The notes under the pieces are model-generated. The model saw nothing but the letters and a program-made list of their open reading frames with translations, had not been told where the DNA came from and did not search any database. 64,000 nt of DNA from Burkholderia cepacia (GTDB lineage: Bacteria > Pseudomonadota > Gammaproteobacteria > Burkholderiales > Burkholderiaceae), in the NCBI RefSeq assembly GCF_001718835.1, contig NZ_CP013444.1:1736001-1800000 (forward strand), given 5' to 3'. Positions within the stretch are counted from its first letter, which is position 1; every line of letters begins with the position of its first letter. Below are positions 24,948 to 34,063 of this stretch, piece after piece. A program made the position numbers and the translations under genes.

Positions 24948-27800
24948 TCACGCGCGCTCGTCGGGGTCAACCTTCACGTAGTCAGCAAAAATGTCAGGCT
25001 CCCCACCGCCCGCATACTTCCACGGCTCCACATCCTGCTTTTCCTGTTCGTACGCCTTGAGGCTCACGCTCTGCGCGCTCGGTGTAAAAATCGGCACCGT
25101 TTCGCCAAGGTCGTTCGTGTGACCGAGCACGGTTCGTCCTGAAGGCAGCTTCATTTCGTACGCATGTCGAATCATCGGCGTGCCGTCCGCTTCGTTCTTC
25201 AAGACGTATTGCGCCTGATACGACGGTTTGAACTGCGGCATCGCGTACGACTCACTGACCGGCCCGGAGAAACTAAACGACGCTCCTTTGAAATCGACGC
25301 TACCGGGTGCGTGTATCGAGACGTTGCCGCCCTTAACACGGATCGTCGCACCACCGCAGTACAGGACCAGTTCCTGATCGGCTGCGATTTCCATCCGTCC
25401 GGCCACCGACAGCAGTTTCACAAGCTGCTGCGCGATCATTTCCAGATCGCCGTCCTGCGCCTGAATTTCGACCTTTCCCTTACCCGCAACGGCTTTGATG
25501 CCCTGATTCCGCGCGAACAGGCTGAGATGATTTACCGCAGCCGCGTGCATCGATCCGCCCGCAGCGAAATATGAATCCTGGCCGCTGATCCAGTTCGCCT
25601 GTTGGTCGGCGCTGGCATGTAGCGACTGATGGGTGGACAAGCCGATACCGGCCGGACTGCCGAGCAGCAGCAGCGGCGCAGCGAACGCATTCGCGTTACC
25701 CGTGCCGCCACCTGCTGTACGTCCGCCGGTAGCTTCACCGGACGCGGATTGCTTCGTTGCATCGGTGAACGTCGTCAGTGCATCAACGCCGGATTTCAGG
25801 CTCTCGGCTTGATGCTGTTCGCTTGCATCCGAAATGCTGCCGAGCAGGTTTTTCGAGCGCGTAAGCTGCTCGCGCGCTTCGTCAACGTCGAGTTGATCAC
25901 TGTCGCGCGACACGGGATGCGCGCTGATCGACACGCCCCTGCTACCGCGTACCGATGCGTAATGGTCGGCGTGCAATAGCAACCCCGAACCGAGATATCG
26001 CCCGCGCGTGTTGCCGCTCTGTTGAATCAAATAACCCTGCGCGATCGATGCGTAGCTGCTGCCCGTATAGCTGACGAGCCGTGTACCGCTTTGATTCGTG
26101 GCGTCATCGTGGACGAACGAATTGAACGCGCCCGTCCCGCCGAACCCACGCGACTGGAACCCCGACAGCAGGACATTTGAGTGCCACTGCGAAGGCGTCG
26201 TGCCGCCGTTGACGCGCCCCAAAATGAATGGCTTGTCGCAATCGTTTGCCCAATAGGCGACTAAAACCCATTCACCGGCACGTGGCACGTGTACCGATCC
26301 GTAGCCATTGCCGGTATCGGCCTGCATGGTCGACAGCAGCGGCGACGAAGCAAACGTGCCATCCTGGTTCTTGCGGTCCCAAGCGAAATGTACGCGGACT
26401 TGATTTCGCTCGTTCGTCCACGCTTCCGATCCTTGCTGCGTCACGACGATCGCGTGTTCGATGGTCATGTTCGGCCTGGGATGCGTGAGCGGGCTGCGAT
26501 ATTCAACGCTCGCTTCTTGTGCTTCAATCTCGATGACGAAATATCCGGCCGTCCCGTCTTGCGGATGCTCCGGAGTCTTGAAGCGTGCCCCGTGTGCCGC
26601 CTGCTGCTCGGCCAACGTCGCACGCAGGCTGAGCGGATATTCAGTCGCCTGCCGACCAATCGACACGTTGTTTTCGATAAACCAACGCGCCTCGATGACG
26701 AGAAATTCGCGCTTCTTCGGATCGCTGTCGGGATGTCGCGGATGGTTGTTCAGCGTGAACCGCAATCCGGCATCCAACCAGCGCAACCCACCGACGCCGA
26801 AATATCGACGTGCGCGCGAATCCCATTCCTGTACGCGCCGACGTGCGCGAGCCGCGCCGCTCTCCGAGTCGGGGTAGCCGTACGCGGTCGGCTCGTAAAC
26901 CATCATCGGAGCGCGTGGGATGCCGTGCGCTTCCCTGTGTCGCCCATCGTCCTCTACATAGCTCGTAGATTGCAAAGCGCTGTCTACTTCAAACGTCGCG
27001 GTCGGCCTCTTGTAATCAAACGCGCGCGACATGTAGCGCAGACTTTGCATCGTCTGCCTGACCGCCCATTGTGTGAACCCGTCCGCTTCGTGATCTGTGT
27101 TGCCGCGATAGTATTCGGCCGATTTTGCTTCCGGCAGCGACGCCACGCGATCCAGAATGATGAGCGTTGTTTTTGGCGGCTCACCGTCTTTTGTCTGTTC
27201 GTGGACCCAATAGAAATACCAGCCCTCATCTTCGAGAAGGCGGTGTACGAAATGAAGATCGGACTCGCTCTGACGGCACCATGAGCGCACGGCAGGGTCG
27301 CGCGTCAGGTTGAAGCGGAACCGCCCCTGAAGCTGCGGATATCGGTTGAGTATTTCCGAGATAATTTCGCGGGCGTCTTTTTCGAGCCAGCCTTCATCGT
27401 TGCGGGTCTTGCTCAGGAAAATCAGGGCGGAGGAAAATTCGAGCTGAAAGGTTGACACACTACCGTCGCTGCCAAAATACCCGACTTGATGCACGAAGCC
27501 ATGCACGGGGCGATAGATCGAGTCGGCGTAGAGTGTCGTCCGCTGCTGAATCCACAGGGTGACAGGCTGATGCATCAGCGACAGCAGCGCTGTATCGTCG
27601 TGCAGCGATGCAACATCGACCATCCAATGGTAGTCACCGCCGATTCCCGACGATCCGCGCGCCCGCAACGGGGTCAACGCGTTCTTGCCGAGCGGGGTAT
27701 CCAGCATCAACAGCCGGTCGTGCTGCAACAAACCGCGATGGACGGCTTCGTACAGGTCGCGATTTTTCAGGTCCCCGGGCACGGGTGGTCTGAGTACCAT
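24948..27800 (-). CDS. vgrG: T6SS spike protein VgrG with C-terminal extension
   Basis: 950 residues, the trimeric tip of the type VI secretion tube. The gp27-like part starts DLYEAVHRGLLQHDRLLMLD and includes FVHQVGYFGSDGSVSTFQLE; the gp5-like OB part has TQQGSEAWTNERNQVRVHFAWD (part) and GEWVLVAYWANDCDKPFILG. The DUF2345 needle follows from about 700. The last 100 residues (QYVLKNEADGTPMIRHAY, LGHTNDLGETVPIF) form a transthyretin-like extension of the type that docks a cognate effector, here probably the VRR-NUC protein encoded next. Structural T6SS genes are absent from the window, so this is an orphan vgrG island that relies on a secretion locus elsewhere. Confidence 0.95.
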   Translation of the reverse strand: MVLRPPVPGDLKNRDLYEAVHRGLLQHDRLLMLDTPLGKNALTPLRARGSSGIGGDYHWMVDVASLHDDTALLSLMHQPVTLWIQQRTTLYADSIYRPVHGFVHQVGYFGSDGSVSTFQLEFSSALIFLSKTRNDEGWLEKDAREIISEILNRYPQLQGRFRFNLTRDPAVRSWCRQSESDLHFVHRLLEDEGWYFYWVHEQTKDGEPPKTTLIILDRVASLPEAKSAEYYRGNTDHEADGFTQWAVRQTMQSLRYMSRAFDYKRPTATFEVDSALQSTSYVEDDGRHREAHGIPRAPMMVYEPTAYGYPDSESGAARARRRVQEWDSRARRYFGVGGLRWLDAGLRFTLNNHPRHPDSDPKKREFLVIEARWFIENNVSIGRQATEYPLSLRATLAEQQAAHGARFKTPEHPQDGTAGYFVIEIEAQEASVEYRSPLTHPRPNMTIEHAIVVTQQGSEAWTNERNQVRVHFAWDRKNQDGTFASSPLLSTMQADTGNGYGSVHVPRAGEWVLVAYWANDCDKPFILGRVNGGTTPSQWHSNVLLSGFQSRGFGGTGAFNSFVHDDATNQSGTRLVSYTGSSYASIAQGYLIQQSGNTRGRYLGSGLLLHADHYASVRGSRGVSISAHPVSRDSDQLDVDEAREQLTRSKNLLGSISDASEQHQAESLKSGVDALTTFTDATKQSASGEATGGRTAGGGTGNANAFAAPLLLLGSPAGIGLSTHQSLHASADQQANWISGQDSYFAAGGSMHAAAVNHLSLFARNQGIKAVAGKGKVEIQAQDGDLEMIAQQLVKLLSVAGRMEIAADQELVLYCGGATIRVKGGNVSIHAPGSVDFKGASFSFSGPVSESYAMPQFKPSYQAQYVLKNEADGTPMIRHAYEMKLPSGRTVLGHTNDLGETVPIFTPSAQSVSLKAYEQEKQDVEPWKYAGGGEPDIFADYVKVDPDERA

Positions 27801-27998
27801 TTCTTGTCGTCCTTCTCTCAGGTTCGAGCTACCGTCAGAGAAAGCGACACAAGGACGGTCAGCCAGCGGCGACGAAAGGTCGCTCTCGCGCGATTGTAGC
27901 TAAAAATCTGAGGAATATTTACCGACTTGACGAAAGTTGACACCGCAAAATTTGGCACACTTTTTGGACACTTTCCGTCAGGAACCGGCTCGACGTAT
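27801..27998. other. Promoter region of the vgrG module
   Basis: Under 200 bases but notable: AT-rich (27895-28000) against GC-rich core DNA, marking the right edge of the cargo module. No palindromic operator found. Confidence 0.4.
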
Positions 27999-29045
27999 TT
28001 ATTTGGACAACGTCGCCCGCACCGTATATTCGCCTTCGAGCGCCCCGTGTTCGGGCCGCACGAAATACCGCGACGCATCGAGATCCGCCGGCAGCGGCTC
28101 GACCGGGTAGCCGTGCTTTTCCCACGCATCGAGCCCGCCCTTCAGCGCCTTGATGTGATGCGCCATCTTCTTGCGCTGCATCTTCGCGATCAGGCGCTTC
28201 GCGGTCGCTTCGTTCGGGCACACGCAATAGACGACGATCGGCCGTTTCAGCACTTCGGGGTCGAGCAGGTCCGGCGAATCGAGATCGACCGGCACCGCGC
28301 CGGCGATCCGGTACGGTTCGCGCTCGCGAATCGCCTTCGGCCGCGCGTCGAAAATCAGCGGCGGCTCGTCCGACGTCATCATCTCGACGAGTTGCGGCGG
28401 CGAGATGCGCACCTGCGCGAGATAACGGCGGAACTGCACGCGACGCACCCAGCGGTACAGCAGGAACGTGATGAAGATCGCGAGGAACGCGTCGAGGATC
28501 GTGCCGCCGCTCGCGCGCACCCACAGCACGAACTGGACGATCTGGTCGTGAATGGCCGCACCGCCGACCAGCCAGAACGCGGCCCACAGCGACGCGCCGG
28601 CCAGATCCCAGAACAGGAACACGCCGACACCGATCGCGGTCGTGCCGAGCAGCGGCGCCGACACGAGGCCGAGGCCCGGCAGGAACTTGGACAGCACGAG
28701 CAGCGGCGCACCGTGGCGTTCGAACAGATTGCGTGCGAAACGCAGCGTGGTGTCGAGCGACAGCGAGAAGCGCACGAGGCCGTTCAGCAGGCGCCGGCCG
28801 CGCGTGCGGCCCATGAAGAACCACAGCGAATCGGCCAGCATCGTCGCGCCGATCGCCGCCGCGAACATGCTGACCCAGGATGCCTGCCCCATTGCCGCCA
28901 TCGTGCCGCCGAGAATCAGCATCGGCACGGCCGGCACCGGCACGCCGAGCTGCGTGATCAACACGCTCGCGAACACGGCCCACGGGCCGAGCGACGATGG
29001 AATAGCGATGGGAAAGTGCCACACGGCGGCGCTCCTGGAAGACAT
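27999..29045 (-). CDS. DedA/SNARE-associated membrane protein fused to a rhodanese domain
   Basis: 348 residues. The DedA part (1-200) has PVPAVPMLILGGTMAAMGQ, FFMGRTRGRRLLNG and the conserved FLPGLGLVSAPLLG loop among 5-6 membrane helices; DedA proteins are lipid scramblases or flippases needed for envelope homeostasis. A cytoplasmic rhodanese domain follows (PLIFDARPKAIRE, then VVYCVCPNEATAKRL, with Cys in the active loop). This fusion is found in several proteobacteria. The ATG at 29045 (MSSRSAAVWHFPIAIP) is the first that leads straight into helix 1; no strong ribosome site. Confidence 0.9.
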   Translation of the reverse strand: MSSRSAAVWHFPIAIPSSLGPWAVFASVLITQLGVPVPAVPMLILGGTMAAMGQASWVSMFAAAIGATMLADSLWFFMGRTRGRRLLNGLVRFSLSLDTTLRFARNLFERHGAPLLVLSKFLPGLGLVSAPLLGTTAIGVGVFLFWDLAGASLWAAFWLVGGAAIHDQIVQFVLWVRASGGTILDAFLAIFITFLLYRWVRRVQFRRYLAQVRISPPQLVEMMTSDEPPLIFDARPKAIREREPYRIAGAVPVDLDSPDLLDPEVLKRPIVVYCVCPNEATAKRLIAKMQRKKMAHHIKALKGGLDAWEKHGYPVEPLPADLDASRYFVRPEHGALEGEYTVRATLSK

Positions 29046-29178
29046 GCGGGCCGGACCGACGCCGGCGTCCGGCCGTGCAACGATCGCTGCGACAGTTGCG
29101 CAGCCGGGACGGCATGTCCGGCATTCTAAACGGGATTGACGAACGCCGCGCTGTACGGTGCGCCGGACGCCGCGCGCG

Positions 29179-30258
29179 TCACGCGGCTGGGGTGGACGGC
29201 GTGGCTGGCGCGGTCGTGCCGGCGAACGTGCCGCACGACGGGCAGAAGCGGCTGAACGCATTCTTGCGCGTGCGGCACTGCCCGCATGCGTTGAACACGC
29301 AGATGCCGCAATGCGGGCAGAAATTCGCGTTCGGATCGGCGGTGTCGAGCGGCCGCTCGCAGCCGGGGCAGACCTTCTTCGCGATGCGCGCGTACGCGGT
29401 CACGAAATCGATCGCCTCGCGCCGCGACACGTCCGGCTGCTGCTCCTCACGGCGCTTCTGCTCGAGATAGCGCGACAGCGCGCGGATCGCGTACTGCCCG
29501 ACCGCGACCGTCAGCACGATGCCGACGAGATAGCGCACGTAGCCGCCATAGCTCGGCAGGTACGGCACCAGTTCGACGAAGAATCCGTACAGCGCGAAAA
29601 AGATGAAGCCCCATACAAACGGCCAGTAGCGGCTGCCGCGCTTCTTCGCGAACAGCCAGCCTGCGACCAGCAGCAGCGGCAGCGTGAACAGCAGCCGGAT
29701 GCCGAACACGCGCAGTTCCTGCTCGCGCTGGGCCGCTTCGAGCTTGCGGTCGGCCTGCGCTTCGAGTTCGCCGAGCGCGAGCCGGGTTGCGCCCTGCTCA
29801 CGCTCGAGCGCCTGCGCGGCCTGCTTCAGCGTGCCGATGCGGGCCTGCGCGTCGCGTTCGCGCTGCGTCGCCGCCTCGAGCGCGCGCGCATGCGCGAGCA
29901 CGGCCGGATCCTGTTCCGCGCGCTCGGTCGCATGGCGGCTCGCGATCGTCGTGCGAAACGATTCGCGTGCCTGCTGCGTATCCTGCTCGGCCGCGGTCAG
30001 CAGCATCGACGCCTGTTCGGTTGCGTCGCGATTCGCGGTCAGGTCCGCCGACAGCTTCGCGAGCGTCTGGCGCAGCGGCGCGGCCGCCTGCCGGTCGATG
30101 AACGCGTCGCGGTCCAGCGTCACCTCGACGCGCGGCAAATCGCCGACGATCAGGCCGCCGAGTCCGATCAGGAAGCCGGCGAACACGACGGCGATGATCC
30201 ACAGCGCGCGCTGGAACCACACTTCGGCCAGCCGCAGTCCCTTGGTCGATATTGTCAT
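29179..30258 (-). CDS. Membrane protein with coiled coil and C-terminal zinc ribbon
   Basis: 359 residues, not assigned to a characterised family. Order: a transmembrane helix (ALWIIAVVFAGFLIGLGGLI), a long alpha-helical coiled coil (about 60-180, Gln/Glu/Arg-rich), two or three more membrane helices (FGIRLLFTLPLLLVAGWLF and PFVWGFIFFALYGFFVEL), and a cytoplasmic double zinc ribbon with CPGC, CPHC, CGQC and CPSC pairs ending GTFAGTTAP. The architecture suggests a stalked sensor or scaffold. It precedes the DedA-rhodanese gene by 133 bases on the same strand; co-transcription is possible. Confidence 0.75.
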   Translation of the reverse strand: MTISTKGLRLAEVWFQRALWIIAVVFAGFLIGLGGLIVGDLPRVEVTLDRDAFIDRQAAAPLRQTLAKLSADLTANRDATEQASMLLTAAEQDTQQARESFRTTIASRHATERAEQDPAVLAHARALEAATQRERDAQARIGTLKQAAQALEREQGATRLALGELEAQADRKLEAAQREQELRVFGIRLLFTLPLLLVAGWLFAKKRGSRYWPFVWGFIFFALYGFFVELVPYLPSYGGYVRYLVGIVLTVAVGQYAIRALSRYLEQKRREEQQPDVSRREAIDFVTAYARIAKKVCPGCERPLDTADPNANFCPHCGICVFNACGQCRTRKNAFSRFCPSCGTFAGTTAPATPSTPAA

Positions 30259-30488
30259 GCGTGATGGGCTCCATGGACGCCGGCCCCGTCGCGCGTCGGC
30301 GTGACGCGCGCCCGGCGATGAGCGAAAAAAGGGGCTACGTCAAGGATGCTGCCAGATGTGCGCCGCGCGGCGCAACTTCAGCGCCGCGGCAGGTGCGCCG
30401 CTCAGCGCATGCGGCGCCGGCACGACGCATTGCGCGGCGCGCCGTCAAACGCCGCGCTCGCACGCGGCCCGGTTCATGCACGCGCGGC

Positions 30489-30959
30489 TCAGGCGGGCTT
30501 CGTTACCGTTTTCTCGTCGTGCCGCACCAGCAGCACCGGCCGGTCCGCCGCGCGCAGCAGCGACTCGGCGACGCTGCCGAGCAGCAGCCTGCGCAGGCCG
30601 TGCCGCCCGCTCGTGCCCATCACGATCAGGTCGGCATCGGTTTCGGCCGCCGTACGCATCAGCACGGCCGCGATGTCCTCGCCATATGCTGTCAGCGCGC
30701 GCACCGTGCCCGGCACGTGGTGCGCATCGAGCGCGGCCTTCGCGTCGTCGAGCACGAGCGTCGCGGCGTCCAGCGCCGACGGCTCGGGTTCCCGTGTGTC
30801 CGCGAAGCCCGCGTCGACGTCGACGAGTTGCGTCTTGTGCTCGACGACGGACGCACAGGTGATCGCGCCGCCGGACGCGACCGCGATCCGGATCGCCTCG
30901 TTCAGCGCGAGACGCGCGCTCGGGCTGCCGTCGAGCCCGACGAAAATCCGCTTGTACAT
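30489..30959 (-). CDS. Universal stress protein, single UspA domain
   Basis: 156 residues. Starts MYKRIFVGLDGSPSARLALN and ends in the ATP-binding signature VMGTSGRHGLRRLLLGSVAE with PVLLVRHD. Probably an ATP-binding stress protein. ATG 30959 is chosen because GAGAGGTG lies just upstream and the sequence starts at the first beta strand. The leader contains a 9-base hairpin (30982-31002), and an FNR-like box lies at 31078-31091. Confidence 0.92.
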   Translation of the reverse strand: MYKRIFVGLDGSPSARLALNEAIRIAVASGGAITCASVVEHKTQLVDVDAGFADTREPEPSALDAATLVLDDAKAALDAHHVPGTVRALTAYGEDIAAVLMRTAAETDADLIVMGTSGRHGLRRLLLGSVAESLLRAADRPVLLVRHDEKTVTKPA

Positions 30960-30981
30960 GTTCCGCACCTCTCACCGGACA

Positions 30982-31002
30982 GCCTTGCGCGTTGCGCAAG
31001 GC
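30982..31002. promoter_or_regulatory. Hairpin in the leader of the USP gene
   Basis: gccttgcgc-gtt-gcgcaaggc: perfect 9-base arms, 3-base loop, ending 23 bases before the ATG at 30959. It could stabilise the 5' end of the mRNA or block the ribosome site; no T-run, so not a terminator. Confidence 0.6.
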
Positions 31003-31077
31003 AGGTTCGAATCAGATCGCCGGCGGCTCCGCCGGCCCCTAGACTTCTTAGTCTGGCCCCACGCTCCCGGACGCCCG

Positions 31078-31091
31078 TTGACGCGCATCAA
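31078..31091. promoter_or_regulatory. FNR/CRP-type box upstream of the USP gene
   Basis: TTGAC-GCGC-ATCAA fits the FNR family consensus in both half-sites. It lies between the divergent USP and histidine-kinase genes. Unlike the boxes at 19394-19407 and 47206-47219, no clear -10 is found 28 bases away on either strand, so its role is less certain. A palindrome agact-tctt-agtct (31041-31054) lies between it and the USP gene. Confidence 0.5.
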
Positions 31092-31277
31092 ATACGGTCA
31101 CTCCCCCCGGCCCCCGATCTTTTGTCTGAATTTCCGCTGCCCCCATTACAAAAAAGTCATAAAACGCGCACAATTTCGTCTCGATAACAGATACCGCCAA
31201 GCATCGGGCGCCAACCGCGCCCGATTTTTCCTTTGTCGCCCCGGTGCCAGGGCGGCCTCGGACAGAGTGGCCCGTAG

Positions 31278-33371
31278 ATGACCGCCAGTGGAACCCCGAC
31301 GCGCGACGCCCCGGTGCGCATGCGCTTTCAAACCATGTTACGCCAGCCGCTCGCGGCCGGCGTCGTTGCGCTATGCGCCGGCGCGGCGCTGTCGCTCGGC
31401 GTCGCGCTGCTCGTGCGCGAGCAGTGGCAAGGCGCCGTCCATACGCGTTTCGAACGCCGCGTCACGCACGTGACGGCAATGCTGCTCCACGAGCTGCAGG
31501 ACAGCGTCGGCGTGCTCGAAGGCGCGCGCGGCGCGCTCGGCCTCGCGCCGCAGATGACGCCCGTGCAGTGGCGCCAGTATGTCGACGCGCTCGCCATCGA
31601 CAACAGCCGTTCGCCGATCAGCCAGATCGGCTATGCGCCGCTGCCGCCCGCCGTGCGCGGCCAGCTCGCCGGCGCCGCCGCGCCTTCGTCGGCCGTGCCG
31701 CTCGCGGTCGCCGCGCTCAGCGCGCCCGCGTCGTCGGCGCCCGCCGCGCGCTTTGGTGCGGCCGACGCCGTGTCGCTGCGGCGCGCCGTGCAGACCGGCA
31801 ACGCCGCGCTCGGCATCCGGGCGGCCGACGACGATGCCGCCCGCACCGTCACGCTGTTCCTGCCCGTCGCCGACCCGCAGCACCCGGTCGCGCGGGAAGG
31901 CGGCATCGACGGCGTGCTGTTCGCCGAGCTCAGCCCGCGGCGGCTCGTCGAACGCGCGCTCGACTCGGAGCGCGGGATCGACCTGCGAATCAGCGTCGAC
32001 GGCGACCCGCGGCCGATCGTCAGCGCGGAGACCATCACCGACGAGGCGTCGGCGTCGCCCGACCTGATGCGGCGCACCGACGCGCTGAACTTCGGCGGCA
32101 CCGTGCTGACGCTCGCCTATTCCGCGGACGGCCGCCCGAGCGCAACCGGCGCGCAACGCGCGGCCGGCACCGTGCTCGCCGCCGGGCTGATCGCGTCGAT
32201 CGCGTTCGCCGCGCTCGCGTATGCGCTGGTGCGCGGCCGGCCGGGGTCCGCCGCGGACGTCGGCGCCCGCAGCCGCGGCATCCTCAACGAGGCGCGGATG
32301 ATGGGCATCATCCGTTCGTCGATGGAAGCGATCATCACGATCGACGAAAAACAGACGGTCGTGATCTTCAATCCGATGGCCGAGCAGGTGTTCGGCGTGT
32401 CCGCGATGGAAGCGATCGGTGCGCCGCTGTCACGCTTCATCCCCGAACGGTTCCGCGCCGCGCACGCGAAGCACGTCGACCAGTTCGGCGTGACGGGCGT
32501 GTCCGAACGTCAGATGGGCCGCCAGCGCGTGCTGTTCGGGCTGCGCGGCAACGGCGAGGAGTTCCCGATCGAGGCGTCGATCTCGCAGATCCGCGACGCG
32601 TCGGGCAAGCTCTACACGGTGATGCTGCGCGACATCACCGAGCGCGTGCGCGCCGAGAATGCGCTGAAGCAGTCGCGCGAGGAACTGCGCGAGCTGTCGG
32701 CGAACCTGCAGAACGTGCGCGAGGAAGAAAAGACCCGCATCGCGCGCGAGCTGCACGACGACCTCGGCCAGCAGCTCACCGCGCTGAAGATGGATCTGTC
32801 GGTGGTCGAGCATACGCTGCGCGCGCCCGACAGCGGACGGGCCGGCGAAGACGTGCTCACCCACCTGCAGGGCATGCGGCGGCTGATCGACGCGACGGTC
32901 GCGTCGGTGCGGCGCATCGCGGCCGACCTGCGGCCGGTGATGCTCGACGATCTCGGCCTCGTGCCGGCGATCGAATGGCTCGCGAACGATTTCACGAACC
33001 GCTACGGGATCGACGTCGAGCGGCACATCGAAACGGGCGGCCTCGCGTTCACCAGCGCCGGCGCGACCACGCTGTTCCGCATCGTCCAGGAAGCGCTGAC
33101 CAACGTCGCCCGCCACGCGGACGCGACCCGGGTCACGCTGACGCTCGGCGTCGAAAGCGGCTTCTGCGTGTTGCGCGTCGCGGACAACGGCCGCGGCTCG
33201 GCACCCGGCGGCCCGGCCCACGAAGACAAATCGTTCGGCCTGATCGGCATCCGCGAGCGCGCCCACATGCTCGGCGGCACCGTGACGATCGACACCGCGC
33301 TCGCGCGCGGTTTCTCGATCACCGTCGCCTTGCCGCTGACCACGATTCAACAGGAAACCTCAATCACATGA
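31278..33371 (+). CDS. CHASE-PAS sensor histidine kinase (HisKA_3, NarL-type partner)
   Basis: 697 residues, inner membrane. A membrane helix (PLAAGVVALCAGAALSLGVA) leads into a periplasmic CHASE domain (EGARGALGLAPQMTPVQW, ISQIGYAPLPP), then a second helix (TVLAAGLIASIAFAALAYAL). A PAS domain (MEAIITIDEKQTVVIFNPMA) precedes the HisKA_3 dimer-phosphoacceptor RIARELHDDLGQQLTALKMD, His in ELHDD, and an HATPase ending VADNGRGS and GLIGIRERA. It phosphorylates the regulator whose ATG overlaps its stop (ATGA). Signal unknown. Confidence 0.93.
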   Translation: MTASGTPTRDAPVRMRFQTMLRQPLAAGVVALCAGAALSLGVALLVREQWQGAVHTRFERRVTHVTAMLLHELQDSVGVLEGARGALGLAPQMTPVQWRQYVDALAIDNSRSPISQIGYAPLPPAVRGQLAGAAAPSSAVPLAVAALSAPASSAPAARFGAADAVSLRRAVQTGNAALGIRAADDDAARTVTLFLPVADPQHPVAREGGIDGVLFAELSPRRLVERALDSERGIDLRISVDGDPRPIVSAETITDEASASPDLMRRTDALNFGGTVLTLAYSADGRPSATGAQRAAGTVLAAGLIASIAFAALAYALVRGRPGSAADVGARSRGILNEARMMGIIRSSMEAIITIDEKQTVVIFNPMAEQVFGVSAMEAIGAPLSRFIPERFRAAHAKHVDQFGVTGVSERQMGRQRVLFGLRGNGEEFPIEASISQIRDASGKLYTVMLRDITERVRAENALKQSREELRELSANLQNVREEEKTRIARELHDDLGQQLTALKMDLSVVEHTLRAPDSGRAGEDVLTHLQGMRRLIDATVASVRRIAADLRPVMLDDLGLVPAIEWLANDFTNRYGIDVERHIETGGLAFTSAGATTLFRIVQEALTNVARHADATRVTLTLGVESGFCVLRVADNGRGSAPGGPAHEDKSFGLIGIRERAHMLGGTVTIDTALARGFSITVALPLTTIQQETSIT

Positions 33372-34015
33372 TCAAGGTGCTCATCGCCGACGACCATACG
33401 CTCGTACGCGACGGTCTGCGGCACATCCTCCAGAACGCCACCGGATTCGAAGTGGCCGGCGAAGCCTGCGACGGCCCGTCGACGATCGCGCTCGTGCGCG
33501 CCACCCCCGCGCAGGTGCTGGTGCTCGACCTGTCGATGCCCGGCCGCAACGGCGTCGAACTCATCAAGCAGATCAAGGACGAGAAGCCGGCGCTGCGCGT
33601 GCTCGTGCTGACCATGCACGCGGAGCAGCAGTACGCGGTGCGCGCGTTCCGCGCCGGCGCGTCCGGCTACCTGACGAAGGAAAGCGCGAGCGCCGAGCTG
33701 GTCGGCGCGGTGACGAAGGTCGCGTCGGGCGGCGTCTACGTGAGCCTCGCGATGGCCGAGCAGTTCGCGCAGAGCCTGAACGAGCCGGCCGAGACGTTGC
33801 CCCACCAACGGCTGTCCGATCGCGAATTCGACGTGTTCCGGCGGATCGCGGCGGGCCAGACGCTGACCGAGATCGCCAACGCGCTGTGCGTGAGCGCGAA
33901 GACGGTCAGCACGTACAAGACGCGGATTCTCGAAAAGATGCAGATGCCGCACGAAGCGGCGCTGGTGCGCTATGCGATGCGGCACAAGCTGCTCGACGAA
34001 ACGGACGACGTGTAA
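33368..34015 (+). CDS. NarL/FixJ-family response regulator
   Basis: 215 residues. Receiver domain with acidic pair in LIADDHTLVRDG, phospho-acceptor Asp54 (LVLDLSMPG) and the Lys of YLTKESAS; C-terminal LuxR-type helix-turn-helix with LSDREFDVFRRIAAGQTLTE and NALCVSAKTVSTYKTRI. Forms a two-component pair with the preceding kinase through a 4-base overlap. A 12-base sequence containing its stop codon is duplicated just downstream (34007-34032). Confidence 0.95.
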   Translation: MIKVLIADDHTLVRDGLRHILQNATGFEVAGEACDGPSTIALVRATPAQVLVLDLSMPGRNGVELIKQIKDEKPALRVLVLTMHAEQQYAVRAFRAGASGYLTKESASAELVGAVTKVASGGVYVSLAMAEQFAQSLNEPAETLPHQRLSDREFDVFRRIAAGQTLTEIANALCVSAKTVSTYKTRILEKMQMPHEAALVRYAMRHKLLDETDDV

Positions 34016-34032
34016 CGGGCGACGTGTAACGG
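34007..34032. repeat. Short tandem duplication at the regulator stop codon
   Basis: gacgtgtaacgg occurs twice with period 14, carrying two copies of the TAA stop of the response regulator gene. Looks like a replication-slippage event. Confidence 0.8.
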
Positions 34033-34063
34033 ACGCGCGCCGGCGGCACGCGTTCCGCCGCCG

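Noticed and set aside
27950..27990. TGGCAC-N5-TTGG, similar to a sigma-54 promoter
   Set aside because: The -12 element lacks the required GC, and on its strand it points into the 3' end of the DedA gene, with no gene to drive.
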